Below the pieces are notes generated by a model. That model was not told where the DNA came from and ran no database searches. It worked only from the letters and a program-made list of their open reading frames with translations. Below are positions 34,251 to 45,816 of a stretch of DNA of 64,000 bases, in pieces; position 1 is the first letter of the stretch; each line of letters begins with the position of its first letter. A program made the translations under genes and the position numbers. Source of the stretch: Ascaphus truei (taxonomy: Eukaryota; Chordata; Amphibia; Anura; Ascaphidae); NCBI GenBank assembly GCA_036426205.1, contig WSYH01002443.1:1-64000 (forward strand), in the 5' to 3' direction.

Positions 34251-34559
34251 TAAAAGTTGTTTATAAATACTTTATTTTTTGTCGATGTTTGCGCTGAGAG
34301 AGCGGCTTGTCTCTCTCTGCTGCAAACATCTATCGGCAGACAAGGCATATCGGAAGGCTTATCGGGAGCCAGGCTGTATCGGCACAGGCTCATCGGCAGC
34401 TTTGCTTTTGCAGTGATTCGGCAGGGATCGCAAGGATTCGGCCCTTACTGAATACCGCGAAGGCAAATCGCCAAAAAAAGCCCTATCCGCCACCTATCCG
34501 CCACACTTGCCGAAAAGATTTTATCGGGGCTTACTGCATCGAGCCCTTTGTCAGACGCG

Positions 34560-35584
34560 AAGTACAAATTCTGATAATAGAATGTAGCTGTCTCGGCTAA
34601 GGCCGAAAAGAGGATCAGGAAGCTCGAGAGGATTAAAAGGTCAGGGCAAGCCTTCCGAAGCAGGCGCCCTGCACCTATCTGAGGCTAGTTTTCACCCCCA
34701 GTAAGTGGTGTGTATTCTGTCTGTATTTTGTATTTCACTGTGTGTACGCGCGTTTACTCGAATTAACCTCATTTTATTCCATTACCTTGTTTTGCCTATT
34801 GAATGATCCCAGTTAAAAGGTGTTAAAAGTCCTGGTCTCCCGTGACAATGGCCAACCTATACAAAAAATCATCAAGCACAACAATACACAACAATAAAAG
34901 AAATACACAAGACCTATACACTTAAAATAAAATTATGTTATACCAAAATAATAGAATACAATTTAATACACACCTAACCAACAAACCTGTTCAAGAAATA
35001 AAACCACTAACCAATCCTAAAATGTAATAAAAACAAGCCATCCAAATACCAAACAATTTAGTGAAAACAATAAACAGAAATAGAAAAAATAAAAAATCAA
35101 TTGTAAACAAGCATTTGCCAAAAGGGGCGCAGATTAATATATTACCAGATTAATGGGCAATCAAAAACATTAAAAAAAAAAAAAAAAAGAATAAAGACAA
35201 TTACATACATTCAATATTTATCTTACCTTTAGAAGTCTTCACCCTCCGAATCCTGTTGTATCTGGAAGCTCTTGACCCACGATGTCAACCACTGCAATCC
35301 GACTCCATGCTCCTTGAAGATCAGCATCAGATACAAAAATCTTGTTTCTTTCATCTTCTTCCACCTTCTTCTGTCATTCTTTTCTTCTTTTCTTTAATCT
35401 TCTATCTTCTTTATTTGTAATCCAATATACCCCATGGTAAATCCAGCAACGTAAGTTTCCTCGTCGTCTTCTTAAGCTAAAATGAAACAGAACAGGCAAT
35501 AAAGTATATAGGCCTGTGACGTCATATTTTAGGGTCAGAGGGTACAGCTCCAATCCAATTTGACACCGTATCATGGGATTTTTT
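34560..35584. other. No gene; A-rich then CT-rich sequence
   Basis: 34,860-35,210 is A-rich with a poly(A) run near 35,170. 35,330-35,480 is rich in TTCTTC. No coding motif. Confidence 0.5.
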
Positions 35585-35915
35585 AAAGGATGTGACATCA
35601 TCGCCAAGGTAGGTACATCACATCCTTAAAACCACATGGCTCATATAACATGGTATTACAGCCAATGGGATTGCAGACAATCCCATTGGATCCTGTACTA
35701 TGTGATATGTTCCATTTGTTAAAAAGGATGTGACATCACTTTAAGGGATGCTATCACATCATTTAAAACTAATGGAACATATAACATGGTACAGGAACCA
35801 ATGGGATTGTCTTCAATCCCATTGGCTGTAATACCATATGATTTGAGTCATATGGTTTTAAGGATGTTACGTACCTCCCTTGGAAATGACATCACATCCT
35901 TAAAAAAAAAAAGTA
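35585..35915. repeat. Nested palindrome of about 330 bp
   Basis: Arms of about 150 bp centred near 35,745 share AAGGATGTGACATCA-type outer parts, CATATAACATGGTA, and ACAGCCAATGGGATTG with its complement. Each arm contains a smaller palindrome, CCAATGGGATTG against CAATCCCATTGG. A transcript would form a branched double-stranded structure. No protein coding. Confidence 0.75.
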
Positions 35916-36960
35916 CTATTGCGGTTATTAACTGCTACGGTGATTAAGAGGTTATGGGCCATTAGATTGTATTCTGTCTTGTACTCTTTCTGCCAACGGA
36001 GGACATGGATCTAGAGTACGGTGATGAGGACGCCCTTCATGATGGCAGGGGTAAGTAGAAGTTTTATTTATTTTATTTATACTGGCTGGATAATGTTTGA
36101 TTTAGAATGGACAAATTAACTATTATTCGGATCTGTATAATAGTAATTTTGCCCATTACTGTACTGAATGTGTTGGGTGGGGGGAGGTTGTTGGGGTAGA
36201 GGAGGTGGGTAGTAGGGTTGTTGTGTTTTTGAAAATTTATTGTGGGTAGCAGGGATGGGTGAAGTTGGCATTTGGCCCTTGGTGGGTGTTTATACAAACC
36301 GGGTTGATAGCGGGTAGGATTAACCCCTTCCTTACCTTAGTGGTATAAGTCGATAAGGCAATGAAGGGTTTAACTCCCCCCACAAGGCATAAACACCCAC
36401 CAAGGGCCAAATACCACCTTCACCCACCTCTTCTACCCACAATAAACATGGTACCGGTCGTTAACCCCTTCATTGCTTTAGCGGTTAGCCACTAAGGTAA
36501 TGAAGTTGCCTGTAAATGCATTTTTCATGCATCTGATTCATGCCGGGGGCCTCCGATACTGGTATTAATGTCTATCAGCTCCGGAGACCACCGGCATCAA
36601 TCCGATGCAGGAAAAATGCTTTTTTTTTTCTACGTCCCTGACTCGCCGCCTCAGAAGCTTCTCACCAGCTTCACGCCAACTTTTTCTGGCGAGAGGAATT
36701 TGGGAGGAACTCGTCATTCTAAAGCCTCGATAAGCCTTGAGCTACTAGAATTGCACGAGTTTCAAAAACTGCCAAAAAGTGGCTTATCATGGCTCACTTG
36801 GCAATGTGTTTTGGATGACAGTAAAAAATGGTGATTAATGCTTTCGCCGCCCATTTATTGAGGCTTTCTGAATCACTGTAGGCATTTTTGGCTGATAACT
36901 GCTAACAATGGTTGATAAGTGGGTTATGGAGGCTAATAGCATAGGCCCTAAAGTGTCATA
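35916..36960. mobile_element. Composite DNA element, copy E
   Basis: Family modules in order: GCGGTTATTAACTGCTACGG, the exon-like segment at 36,001-36,050, the AATGGACAAATTAACTATTA block, GGGTAGCAGGGATGGG tract, GGTTAGCCACTAAGG block, the 80-bp palindrome with CTCCGGAGACC (36,535-36,610), then CTTTCGCCGCCCATTTATTG near the right end. No ORF. Confidence 0.5.
36001..36050 (+). other. Exon-like module, acidic
   Basis: TTGTACTCTTTCTGCCAACG precedes and GTAAGTAG follows. One frame encodes the acidic peptide EDMDLEYGDEDALHDG. It is the clearest example of this module. Confidence 0.4.
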
Positions 36961-37440
36961 TACCTTACCCACACCTTCCACAGAGAAATTTCAGCTTTTC
37001 TGATCCTCACAGCAGGATACTTCAAATTGTTCACTGCACTACCAGTTTCGGCAGTTGTTGAGTATGGATACAACTGCAGGATGTCTCACAAAAAGGTAAT
37101 CTAATACAAAATACATATAATATGCCATAAAGATCAAATAAATGTCATAAAGAGGTAATGCAAGAGGGATAGCCCTTCTTGATGGTCCTAGATCTCAATA
37201 AAACTCATGTTACTTTGGCAATTAGGCCTCAAATTTAAAATTAAGATAGACCAAAAGTTGATCAAATGTTATCAGAATTGTACTACGTGTATATTAGTAT
37301 TACATTGTTTCTGATGATCCACTCTCAATGAATATGATGTATTTATAGCGTTTTGATATCAAATCTGGTGGATGGTGATGTAATTTAGCACTTGGTTGTG
37401 GAGCCTCACCTAAGTGCAGCTTCACTTTAGTGCAGCTACT
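36961..37440. other. No gene
   Basis: AT-rich sequence, no motif recognised. Confidence 0.45.
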
Positions 37441-38060
37441 GTATCCTGTTAGGCTAAGGCCCCACTCCCTCCTTCAGCGCTCCCGCACTGCAGAAAGGCG
37501 GGGCGCTGACATACACAGACCGCGATATGCGGTCTGTAGGGAGCGGGAGCTGGAGCGGGAGGTGGGCGGGAGTGGGAGCCTTGAGCGGGAGCCTTGAGCG
37601 GGAGGGGGGCGTGGCTTGAGCAGAGAGACCCGCTACTCTCCCCCCCCTCCCTCCCTCCACGGGCTCGGGCTGGAGCTGCTGATTGAAGTATTCACAAGCA
37701 ACACACACACACACACACACAGAGAGGCAGGGACTCCACACTCCTCCCCGCTCCCCGAAGCCTCTCCTCCTCCTGAAGCCTCCCCTCCTCATTGGCTCAC
37801 AGCGACACCACGTGACGCGTCGAAGCTAGGGATTACAATTCTCTTGGATCCCCTAGCGCCTGACGCGTCACAGCGTGTAGTGAGCCGTGCAGCCAGGGGG
37901 GGACCGGGACCGGCTCGGGAGGATTCCCCTGCTGGTGGGGAAAGCCCGTGCTGCCGCCCGCGCCGCCGGGCGCAGCGGGTCCCAGCCCTTAAGCAGCCAT
38001 TTTCCTTAATTACTCTTTATTTACCATCGGTTAGTCTATGGGGTAAAAGTGCAAAAATAT
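37441..38060. repeat. GC-rich repeat block with GGGAGCGGGAG phrases
   Basis: Starts AGGCTAAGGCCCCACTCCC, contains reiterated GAGCGGGAGC/GTGGGCGGGAG phrases and a (CA)n run (37,700-37,720), and ends near CCGCCGGGCGCAGCGGG. CpG-rich. Open frames occur on both strands (37,454-37,792 -, 37,616-38,062 +) without any known motif. Probably a GC-rich non-autonomous element; a CpG-island function cannot be excluded. Confidence 0.4.
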
Positions 38061-39760
38061 AGCAATTTGTAAATAAAACTCCATGTATTCCTTTGTTTCA
38101 ACTCTGGGGGATTTGGTTTATAAAAGAACACTAAAATAAATTCCCGATTTTACTGAATGTTAAATATATCATAGAAAACCTGGACAGGGATTAATGAATT
38201 CATATTTAATAGTCCTGCAAAAATTTTAGGCGTTTGTCCTAAAAGCTTACTACATGGTGGGGAATTTCTGTCACTGTTGTCCACTGTCCATAACCTTGTG
38301 GTATAAAATCTGCTGCCAGCTTTCTAATACAACTACAGTATTACCAAATAAACTGATAAATCTAAAGGAAAGAAACAGCTGTCCAAGAGTGGATTACAGA
38401 TTCTGCCTTTCCTTAATCCAGATATTTGTATACAAGCTGCTTAATGTAATTGGATAAAATCTTGTGTTATGTCCACATACTGTAGTCAGTAAGCCATTCC
38501 GGTGCTTTAGCCATCTTTCATATCCTTCTTTAAATGTGCAATACGAAAGTGAACTAATGACAATGTAATACTCAATAGGTAAACCATGGAACATTTATGC
38601 TTTTTAAAATATGTAAGTATACTGTAGATATTTGTAAATCACTTTGAAAGTTGTCTTGGAAAAACTTATAAACAATGTAAATTGAAATTTAGGAGTTGAT
38701 TAGTTTTGTTGCTATCTACTTTTGTTTAATGTCTTATTGTATGTAAAATATTATTTCAAAGGCAAGTCACATTACCCAGTAAAAATAATAAAAACTTATT
38801 TTTTAAGAAAGCCATATAACTTTATGGGTAATACATTAGATAAATTATTTACACAATGTTTAGTGATTTTAATGAGACAGAGAAAACATTTTAAACTTAA
38901 CAAGCTTTCTGCCATAAAACAGGGGAGTTGTCTTATGGCAGCAAACAGTATCTTGTGGCTGAAGACTGCTTAGTAAAAGTTTCAAAGCAGACCATCACAT
39001 AATACAGTATATTTAATATGTGTATTTCTGTTGAAGACCTCTTCCTTTCCCTTTAAAGGGTTAGGTCTAGAAAATTGTTTGGCAGTATCCTTGCAGTTGT
39101 TTAGCACAATTAATTAAAGATATTCCACGTAATTTCTATATGCAATTGTTCACAGCCACTTAATGGAGTCAAATAGAAAGCATTTTAGTCACATACAAAT
39201 GATAGAAAATAGATGACATTTTTGAAAATATAGATATGGCTCCAAACAAAATAATTAAAATTATGCATAATATTACTAAATAAAGCCATTAAAAGTATGT
39301 GAATGTTTTAAGACAGAAGTTTGCATTCATTTTTATTGTAGACTAATTGTAAATCAAGGCAAATAGCTCATTCTACTCGATCTACTAGTACTGTATCTTA
39401 AATTAAACACTTACAAAAATAATGTAAATTATGTATTAATATATTGTTTGGCCTTTCCCAATTTAGGCCCAGAACCACAAAGGTATGTTAATGCTGGGCT
39501 CATAGACCCAGATACATCAATCTGCGGTAACCTAAAAATGAACAATACTCACCAAAAAGAAGTAAAAATGTATCGATTAACATGCAGTACCATTGCATCA
39601 CAAAAAACAGGTACAATAGCGCACCTCCGTTTGTTATAAATATCTGATTTTTTTGTAAATTATTTATCACCTAGTTGAACTGGCCTTAACCCTGTTTTCC
39701 TATGTATATAATGGCCAATATACTAGCCATTATATACATAGCTAATAACTATATGGAACC
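38061..39760. other. No gene; AT-rich, apparently low-repeat sequence
   Basis: 1.7 kb of AT-rich DNA with no element ends, tandem repeats or coding motifs that I recognise. Confidence 0.5.
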
Positions 39761-39769
39761 CTTGCTCAG

Positions 39770-39995
39770 CCCAAAGTACTGCTGCGGCAGCTTTTAATCT
39801 AAAGTTCGCTGGGAGCTGACCGGGAGCGCCGCGGGTCTGCTCTCCATTTAAAAACGGATTTTGCAGCGCGGCGACCGCTTCAATAGATATTGAAAGCGCC
39901 CGAGGCGCAGGAAAACCGGTCGGTTCTCGGCCGAAGACTGCCGCGCGCTGCCCACGCTATTTTTAAAATGCGGGGGCAGCCGCATTAGGTTTAGC
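39770..39995. repeat. GC-rich insertion, probably a non-autonomous element
   Basis: A short GC-rich island (GCGGCAGC, GGGAGCGCCGCGGG, GGGGGCAGCCGC) sits in AT-rich DNA, with the outer ends loosely inverted. No coding potential. Confidence 0.35.
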
Positions 39996-42253
39996 CTGGT
40001 CACCTCTGTAGACTGGGTTGGTGCTCCTCTGGGATTAGTAAAAGGTAAATACTATAACAAAAAGAAAGTAATCCCAGTTGTGGGCACTCAATAATCCAGA
40101 TGGGTGAAGTGATGGTTAACATGTAAAAATTAAATTTGAATAAATATGCTAAAATAATTGGAGAGCGTTTAACGACAATGAGATAAAATAATACATTATC
40201 ATCCTAATCCAGTGCCCTAGTGAATATATGCACTCCAGACAACTATGCCACATACAAACATGAGTAGACTGTCATAGTCCGTGTAAAGTGCGAACAAAAT
40301 AACCTCTGTAGATAGTGGGAAATTGCTAGTGTTAACTGTAGCCTCATAGATCTAAAGTGAGGTCTTATGTATTCATAAGTATTACAGTAGTCGGGATTTT
40401 GATAGTTATGAGGCATAAATTGCTAATATGATATATTACTGAGCCTATAGTAGTATATAGCACTGAACAAATACTGAATAGTAATGCCAGCAAAATTCCC
40501 TATAGTGTAATTGATGTCGCTGGATTAAAATTCCATAGAGATAAATAGCACTATCAATGGCTACTAAGTACAGTAGCATACCCAACTTTCATCTATGTAT
40601 AGCACAGAGATTCTACTTTTCCCAATGAACCTCTATAACACGGTCCCTACAGTAAATACAGATAAATATGCCTTAAGTAAAGGTTAGCAATCTCCCCACA
40701 CTTTAAAGATGTATTGATAAAGAAATATTGGTGTTAATGAAGATCTCTTTAATAAATATCCCAAGAATAACAGTATCTGCACGGGCCAAGGAGGTGAAAG
40801 ATCAAAATTAGGTGACCTATTTGTAGACCAGGAATCGCAAATCTATCACTAAGGGTAATCTAGCACTGAACCTGATACTGGGTGCCTCTTGATACCTGGT
40901 GAATTCCAAGCATGACTGATCGGCTTGGATCATCAGACATATTTGATTTTAAAGCTGATCTTTCACCTCTTTCATAACTAAGTGGAGTTTCCATTCTCCT
41001 CCCCTTTGTACTTCAATCTCCAGTATGGAGTTAAGGGGGGAGCTTCACAGTCATCAGGGGTCAGTGAGAGAGGAGGGACTCTAAAGTTAAAATGAAACCC
41101 CTAAATACTCCCAATACTCCCCTGCCCTCTGGTTCCCTGCCTTGTATATAGGCTGGGTGTCATTGTTGACTTCTAATGACCATGGGAACTCTCATACAGC
41201 CTAACCATACTGTTGTGTGTTTATGTGGGGTGTGTTAAAAAAATTTGATGAGATTTTATTCTAGAAAGAAGGGGGAAAGGACATGAAAAAGGTAATGGAC
41301 TAGACAGAATAGATAGAAATGCTGCTATAGCTGTGAGTCATGGATGTAGATTGGGGGGGAGTGGGCATTTAGGAAGCAGAGACGCATCCATATTAAATTA
41401 TGATTAAACAAGTAAACTTTGAAAGATTAAATCCAATTGTAATGGAAAGGCAGGAGCAGATAAGAAAATACCAGCACAGATTGGTAAAAACCTTAAATTC
41501 ATGCTCGTGTAACCCCCTTGTAAGTGCAGGCAGCTGACAAACATACACTTCCCATTGGCTGCACAAGGAAACTACAATTTCCAACTTGCTATGCTGTAGC
41601 AGGGAGCCACATATAGAAGGATGTGACATGATGGACATGGCCTCAGCCAATGAGATTGGACTTTGGAGAGGCAGAGTACATAAGAATAGAGAGACAGGTA
41701 TTTTAGACAAGGTAATTTAAAATATTTGATTTACATAGTATAAAAAGAAGAATATCCGAACATACAGTACAATTCAGAAAATATTGGCGCATTTACAGCA
41801 GCATAACCAATCTTGGTTGAATTGATCGTGTTACCTTGTCCATGTCTTTGTCCCACTAAAGAGAGCAGGCATTGACTTCAGGCAGAACAGCAGATCATGC
41901 AGAGAGGCCCAGCATATCGTCGCAGTAAAAGCCAAAGGGGGCCAAATGTGGTACAAATGCGGCTTGTGAAGTACCGGCCTGCTACACTTATTTGCATTAA
42001 TGAGCTCTAACGGTGTACTGACACCATCACACAGGCCTTGATACTCAAGATTCGGTGGCCGCAACCTCAGACACTGACATACACTCACGCAGCATTTATG
42101 GGAAATGCTATGTTTATGTGTTATAATATGAATATAGTGATCCATTGCTATGGGTCACAAGATAACTAAGGTTTATCCATACTTGATATATAAAAATGAT
42201 TATATTGCAAACATCATTGTAGTTTGTCTCCCGTTGTCTGACCTAATGCCACG
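39996..42253. other. No gene
   Basis: 2.2 kb of mixed sequence. Frames at 41,393-41,710 (-) and 41,831-42,145 (-) lack known motifs and any matching copy. I find no element borders. Confidence 0.4.
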
Positions 42254-43232
42254 TGTGGCATATCAACCAGAAATAGAGGACTCAGGCCCCATCCCAGGGT
42301 AACCCTTCCCCCCCCTAGACTCATCTGACATATCTAGGGTGTGTGAGGGCGGATTACATGTACTGAGTGGTGCGTACCTGCGTGGAACAGGAGGGTCTAA
42401 GTCTCCTGCGGTGGTGTGGGGGATAACAGGACCAGGTTTCTGGGGTAGTAGCCTCCATGCTTTCAGTGGTGGTGCAGTGCCTCCATCCTCTATACCTTCC
42501 CAAGGTATGGGGTAGGACCCTTTTGGAAGAGTGACCCCTGGTCCCAGGGTGGATGCTCCAGAATCACACAACAGTCTTTAGTAAAAAGGTAATGTCTCTC
42601 TTTATTGCTCCGAGCAGTGCCCGACAGTAGTAGCAACAAGCAGCTACAACAACAACAGCAATGTCCACAGCTCACATGACCCTCCACTCTCTACAGGCCT
42701 TTCCTCCTCTCCTTCCCTCCAACTGTGCGCTCTGACAGGATGGACTGTGCTGGGGCCTCAATACCCCACTGCCCACCACAGAGGTTATCCTCTTGGTTGG
42801 GGATGGATTCTCTCCATCACCCCATCATCGGGGTGAGGGGCATTGGTCCACCTGAACTCGGCTTGCTCTCCAGCGGTAATAGGCAGAGTTCTCTCTCTTG
42901 CTTGCTCCCAGGACGGAGCTGAGTATACTCCTCTCACTCCTCTCACTCCAAGGACAGACTCCAGATCGACTAGCATAGACTCCCGAGTATAACTAGAACT
43001 AACTGTCACTTACAGGAATGGGCTGCTAAATAGGCTTAGCCCCACCCATCATGATGTCAGCAGGACCTCCCCTCTTTCTCATGCCTGCAGCAAAGTCAGG
43101 AGCCTGCATCTATCACTCAGGGCAGGGCTTGAAGGGGGAAAACCCATGATCACTACTGGTGCCTGCCCTTAACAGGACTTACCACAGTAGGAGGAAGATA
43201 TGTATAGCCTGTGCTGTTTACAGTGGGCTACA
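42254..43232 (-). mobile_element. Antisense LTR (possible solo LTR)
   Basis: On the minus strand the block starts TGTAGCCCACTG and ends ATATGCCACA (TG...CA). It carries CGGAGCAATAAAGAGAG, a polyadenylation signal, near 42,600. The neighbouring forkhead unit begins within a few bases of its right end, so the LTR may have inserted beside or into that unit. No internal region follows on either side. Confidence 0.45.
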
Positions 43233-43247
43233 CCATTCTTCGCGTAT

Positions 43248-43261
43248 CTACCAGATGGCAG
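43248..43261 (+). promoter_or_regulatory. CTCF-like site upstream of forkhead copy 1
   Basis: CTACCAGATGGCAG matches the CTCF core CCASYAGRKGGCRS at 13 of 14 positions by my count. The equivalent place upstream of forkhead copy 2 holds CCGCCAGGTGGCAG (63,402-63,415, minus), also 13 of 14. The site is about 200 bp before the start codon. Confidence 0.5.
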
Positions 43262-43451
43262 ATATTCATGAATTGTAATGTGCATGCGCTTCAGTAATGT
43301 GTCGACTTGCAGGTGTTTAAAAGAATACCACAGTGGTCCATTATAAATTGGCCTTGGGACTGAAGAAGTTACAATAATGTATCAATTTAGGCTTTTCCTA
43401 TTAAAACTAAATGCGCAGTGTCTAGTGTTCTATTGTCCTGAGAGTTCCAAG

Positions 43452-44078
43452 ATGAGTGCACAACTGCAGTCCGTGTTCCAAAAACCTGACAGAACGTACG
43501 CTTATTTAATATGGGCCGCGATCAATGCAACAAATGATAAGATTGCAACAGTTGGTCAAATGTATCAGTATTTTATCTAAAACTATGACTTTTACAAATT
43601 TTCACCAGATGCTCATGTGTGGAAGCGTGCAATAAGGAAAAAAATATGTATCGATCCGTGTTTTTTTCGTATTGATCCCGGTGTTATTGGAGGGTATTGG
43701 TGTGTATCACCGGGTTTTTCCCGTATCTATGATCATGGAGACTTCAAAAGGCGAAAGGTCATGTTAAAACCAACTAAGAAACGTCAGTCGCAAGCAAGCA
43801 ATGCGCCAGCACCAGCACCGGCTTCCAATAACGGTCCGATCGTCAGTGAAAACCTGGTTACCGAGAACCCTTGCTGTCTGTCCCCGCCTGGGTACCTGCA
43901 GCCTGAGCCGGATTTCGCGTTCAGATTCCAGCAAGCTTGCATGTACCTAAGCGATTTCCAGCCTCATCAGCTGACTACAGGTGTAGTAGTCCCGCTGTCA
44001 CCTGTCAACTACGTGTATAATCAAGAATACGGGACTGGCAGTGGCTCGGCGCCAGCTGATTGGCAAAGTCTATGGTGA
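43452..44078 (+). pseudogene. Forkhead-domain protein, copy 1, one in-frame stop
   Basis: From ATG 43,452 (context CCAAGATGA) residues 11-102 follow a forkhead domain: KPDRTYAYLIWAAINA, the helix QMYQYFI, NYDFYKFSPD, the recognition helix VWKRAIRKKICID, then GGYWCVSP and DHGDFKRRK in the wings. TAA at codon 43 (43,578) interrupts helix 2. The usual NSIRHN core reads RAIRKK, so DNA contacts may differ. After the domain come an Ala/Pro stretch and a tail ending DWQSLW. A donor-like GTGAGT overlaps the stop at 44,075, and an acceptor lies at 44,403. The second copy at 62,577-63,429 lacks this stop codon but has its own damage. Multicopy, so probably carried by a mobile element; I do not recognise the Fox subclass. 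Confidence 0.7.
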
Positions 44079-44403
44079 GTAATGTTGCCTTATTTTATTC
44101 TGTTTTTCAAATATCAATTCAATGCACAGTCAAGCGATTCTCCTGTAAGAAATATCTCCTGTAAGCAATATCATTGGCTGAGCAGCTTCTACAGTAGATA
44201 CTGAACAATTGGTGGAAAACTAGGCGCATGTGCATTGGAACCTTCTTGAAAAGCATATGCGTGTCATCACATCGACAGTAGGCGCATGCGCATGTGAACA
44301 GGAGACGCCCCCCGAGAAAATTATTGGTGTGACTGACTGTGGGAACTTCTTTAGGGGACTGACTGACCATTACAGTAAAACTTGTATTTTTGTTTTTCCT
44401 CAG

Positions 44404-44508
44404 AAAATAAAACTTTGTCATCTCATGCGGAAAACGGCAAATGGAGGGATTTTGATGGATAATATCGCTTTGTGTTACAATGACTGCACATTGCTGAATC
44501 GGATTTAA
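44404..44508 (+). other. Possible second exon of the forkhead gene
   Basis: A good acceptor, TTTTTGTTTTTCCTCAG, precedes an open stretch ending in TAA at 44,506. Joined to the donor at 44,075 it would place TGA at the junction, so it would be untranslated or need another donor. Low confidence. Confidence 0.25.
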
Positions 44509-44509
44509 A

Positions 44510-45070
44510 AAAACACGTACCGGAGTCTACAGTTTAGTGGCCATTGTTATTGATTAGGATATAATACTGTAACTGAGAGCTTCATAGAAAACCTGAAACA
44601 GTATGCTGTTGTTTTCAGACCGTATACAATACTTTTTTTTATATATACTGTATAATAAAACCGAAAAATAAAAAGTATGCATTTATTCTACATGTATTCC
44701 AGTACATATGTGTATTCTATACCAGTACAGCATGTATTGTTTTAATACTCTTGTGATGTACAGTAGTGAGCATGCCTACAGTATACAGTACAGTACTTTA
44801 CAGTATGCCTGGACAGTACTGTATATTCTAGAAGCACTGTATTTTGTTACAGTATAAAAGGAGACAATGGAACAATTTAAAACAAATCAACATTTTCTTT
44901 TATTGGTGGAGTAAGTACAAAAACATTTATTTACAAATACAATTTAAAACCATTTAAAGTGTACAGCAATTCAAAACATTAACAGGTGTATGGTTTACTG
45001 CTAGTGAAAACATTTATGTACAGAAAGTCAAAACATTTACAGTAGGATGGTGTACAGTACAGTAAGTCAG
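44510..45070. other. No gene; TACAGTA-rich sequence
   Basis: AT-rich with many ACAGTACTG/TACAGTA phrases, a compositional habit seen through 43-54 kb and 58 kb. No motif. Confidence 0.5.
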
Positions 45071-45169
45071 GCCTACACAACTCCAGTCCTCGAGGGCCGC
45101 AAACAGGCCCGTTTTTATCCTGAAAACCGGGCCTGTTTGCGGCCCTCGAGAACTGGAATTGTGCAGGTC
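45071..45169. repeat. Hairpin MITE-like palindrome
   Basis: Left arm GCCTACACAACTCCAGTCCT followed by CGAGGGCCGCAAACAGGCCC is answered by the complement ending at 45,169, with a 16-base loop. The phrase CTCCAGTCCTCGAGGGC is typical of short hAT-type hairpins in vertebrates, from memory. Confidence 0.75.
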
Positions 45170-45239
45170 TTGTGTAAGTAAAAACATTTCTTTGTTAATA
45201 CAAGTTAAAACACGCAACAAGTCAAAAAATAAACAACAG

Positions 45240-45810
45240 TTGAACAGTGTCACGGGAGACTCCTGTGGTGGGTAGGATCTCAGTAGCCGGAACAGCACGA
45301 GCGTAGTAGGGGTCACAATCAGAAGGTCCGAGGCAGGCGGCAGACAGCACAGTCAGGAAACAAGCAGAGGTCCGAGGCAGGCGGCAGGTAGAGAAGTCAG
45401 GTATCAAGCAGAGGTCCAAGGCATGCGCAGGTAGCGAAGTCAGGTAACAAGCAGAGGTCAGCAATGAGGAGACTGGAACAGGACAGAGGAGCAAGGACAG
45501 GTCTGGGGGCAGGGACTGAGAACAGGAACAAACAGGGACAAGCCAGATTACCAGCAAGGGCTTTTACTGTGAACAGACTTCTATAATACAGGTACAGGTA
45601 CAGAAAACAGATCAGGATCAGAGGCATGTGCAATAGGAGTCTGACTTCAAGCAAAGGCAAAGGAAACAGACAGGAAGCAGAGCTATAAAGGACAGAGACA
45701 GGAGCAACAAGAAGACAGACAGACAGAGGAACCCAGAGCAAACAGAAGGCAGCAGCACACCCGGTGGACAAAGAAGCTATGGCTAGGCAGGAGGTCTAGG
45801 CGACCCTGAC
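45240..45810 (-). repeat. Degenerate GACTACTCTGC-type repeat family, copy 3
   Basis: The plus strand shows tandem phrases AAGCAGAGGTCCGAGGCAGG and GCGGCAGGTAGAGAAGTCAG at about 50-bp spacing near 45,320-45,460, then looser repeats. In reverse complement it matches the style of 30,540-30,940. The Leu/Cys-rich frames on the minus strand are by-products. Confidence 0.5.
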
Positions 45811-45816
45811 AAACAG

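Larger units (their letters stand above)
31490..34560. mobile_element. Composite DNA element region, copy D
   Basis: A run of family modules: exon-like segment (31,539-31,572), AATGGGCAAAT block, (TA)n tracts (32,450-32,640), CTTTGCGGTTATTATCC block, a second exon-like segment with AAGGATGTTGCTGGCGACG, GC-rich minisatellite, a third exon-like segment at 33,359, two long palindromes, and a right end, GGGGCTTACTGCATCGAGCC, near 34,520-34,550 that resembles the terminal repeat of copy B. It probably represents more than one nested or concatenated copy. No ORF with a known domain. Confidence 0.5.

Noticed and set aside
37454..38062. Possible host-gene first exon in a CpG-rich block
   Set aside because: Open on both strands, no motif, no convincing donor and no matching exons nearby. 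The reiterated GGGAGC phrases point to a repeat.
43350..43380. CTGAAGAAGTTAC as a hammerhead-like start before the forkhead gene
   Set aside because: The core resembles CUGANGA, but no GAAA part or closing stem follows.
45240..45771. Cys/Leu-rich frames on the minus strand that resemble a secreted or membrane protein
   Set aside because: They arise from tandem degenerate repeats; the hydrophobic look follows from CTG/CTT-rich composition.
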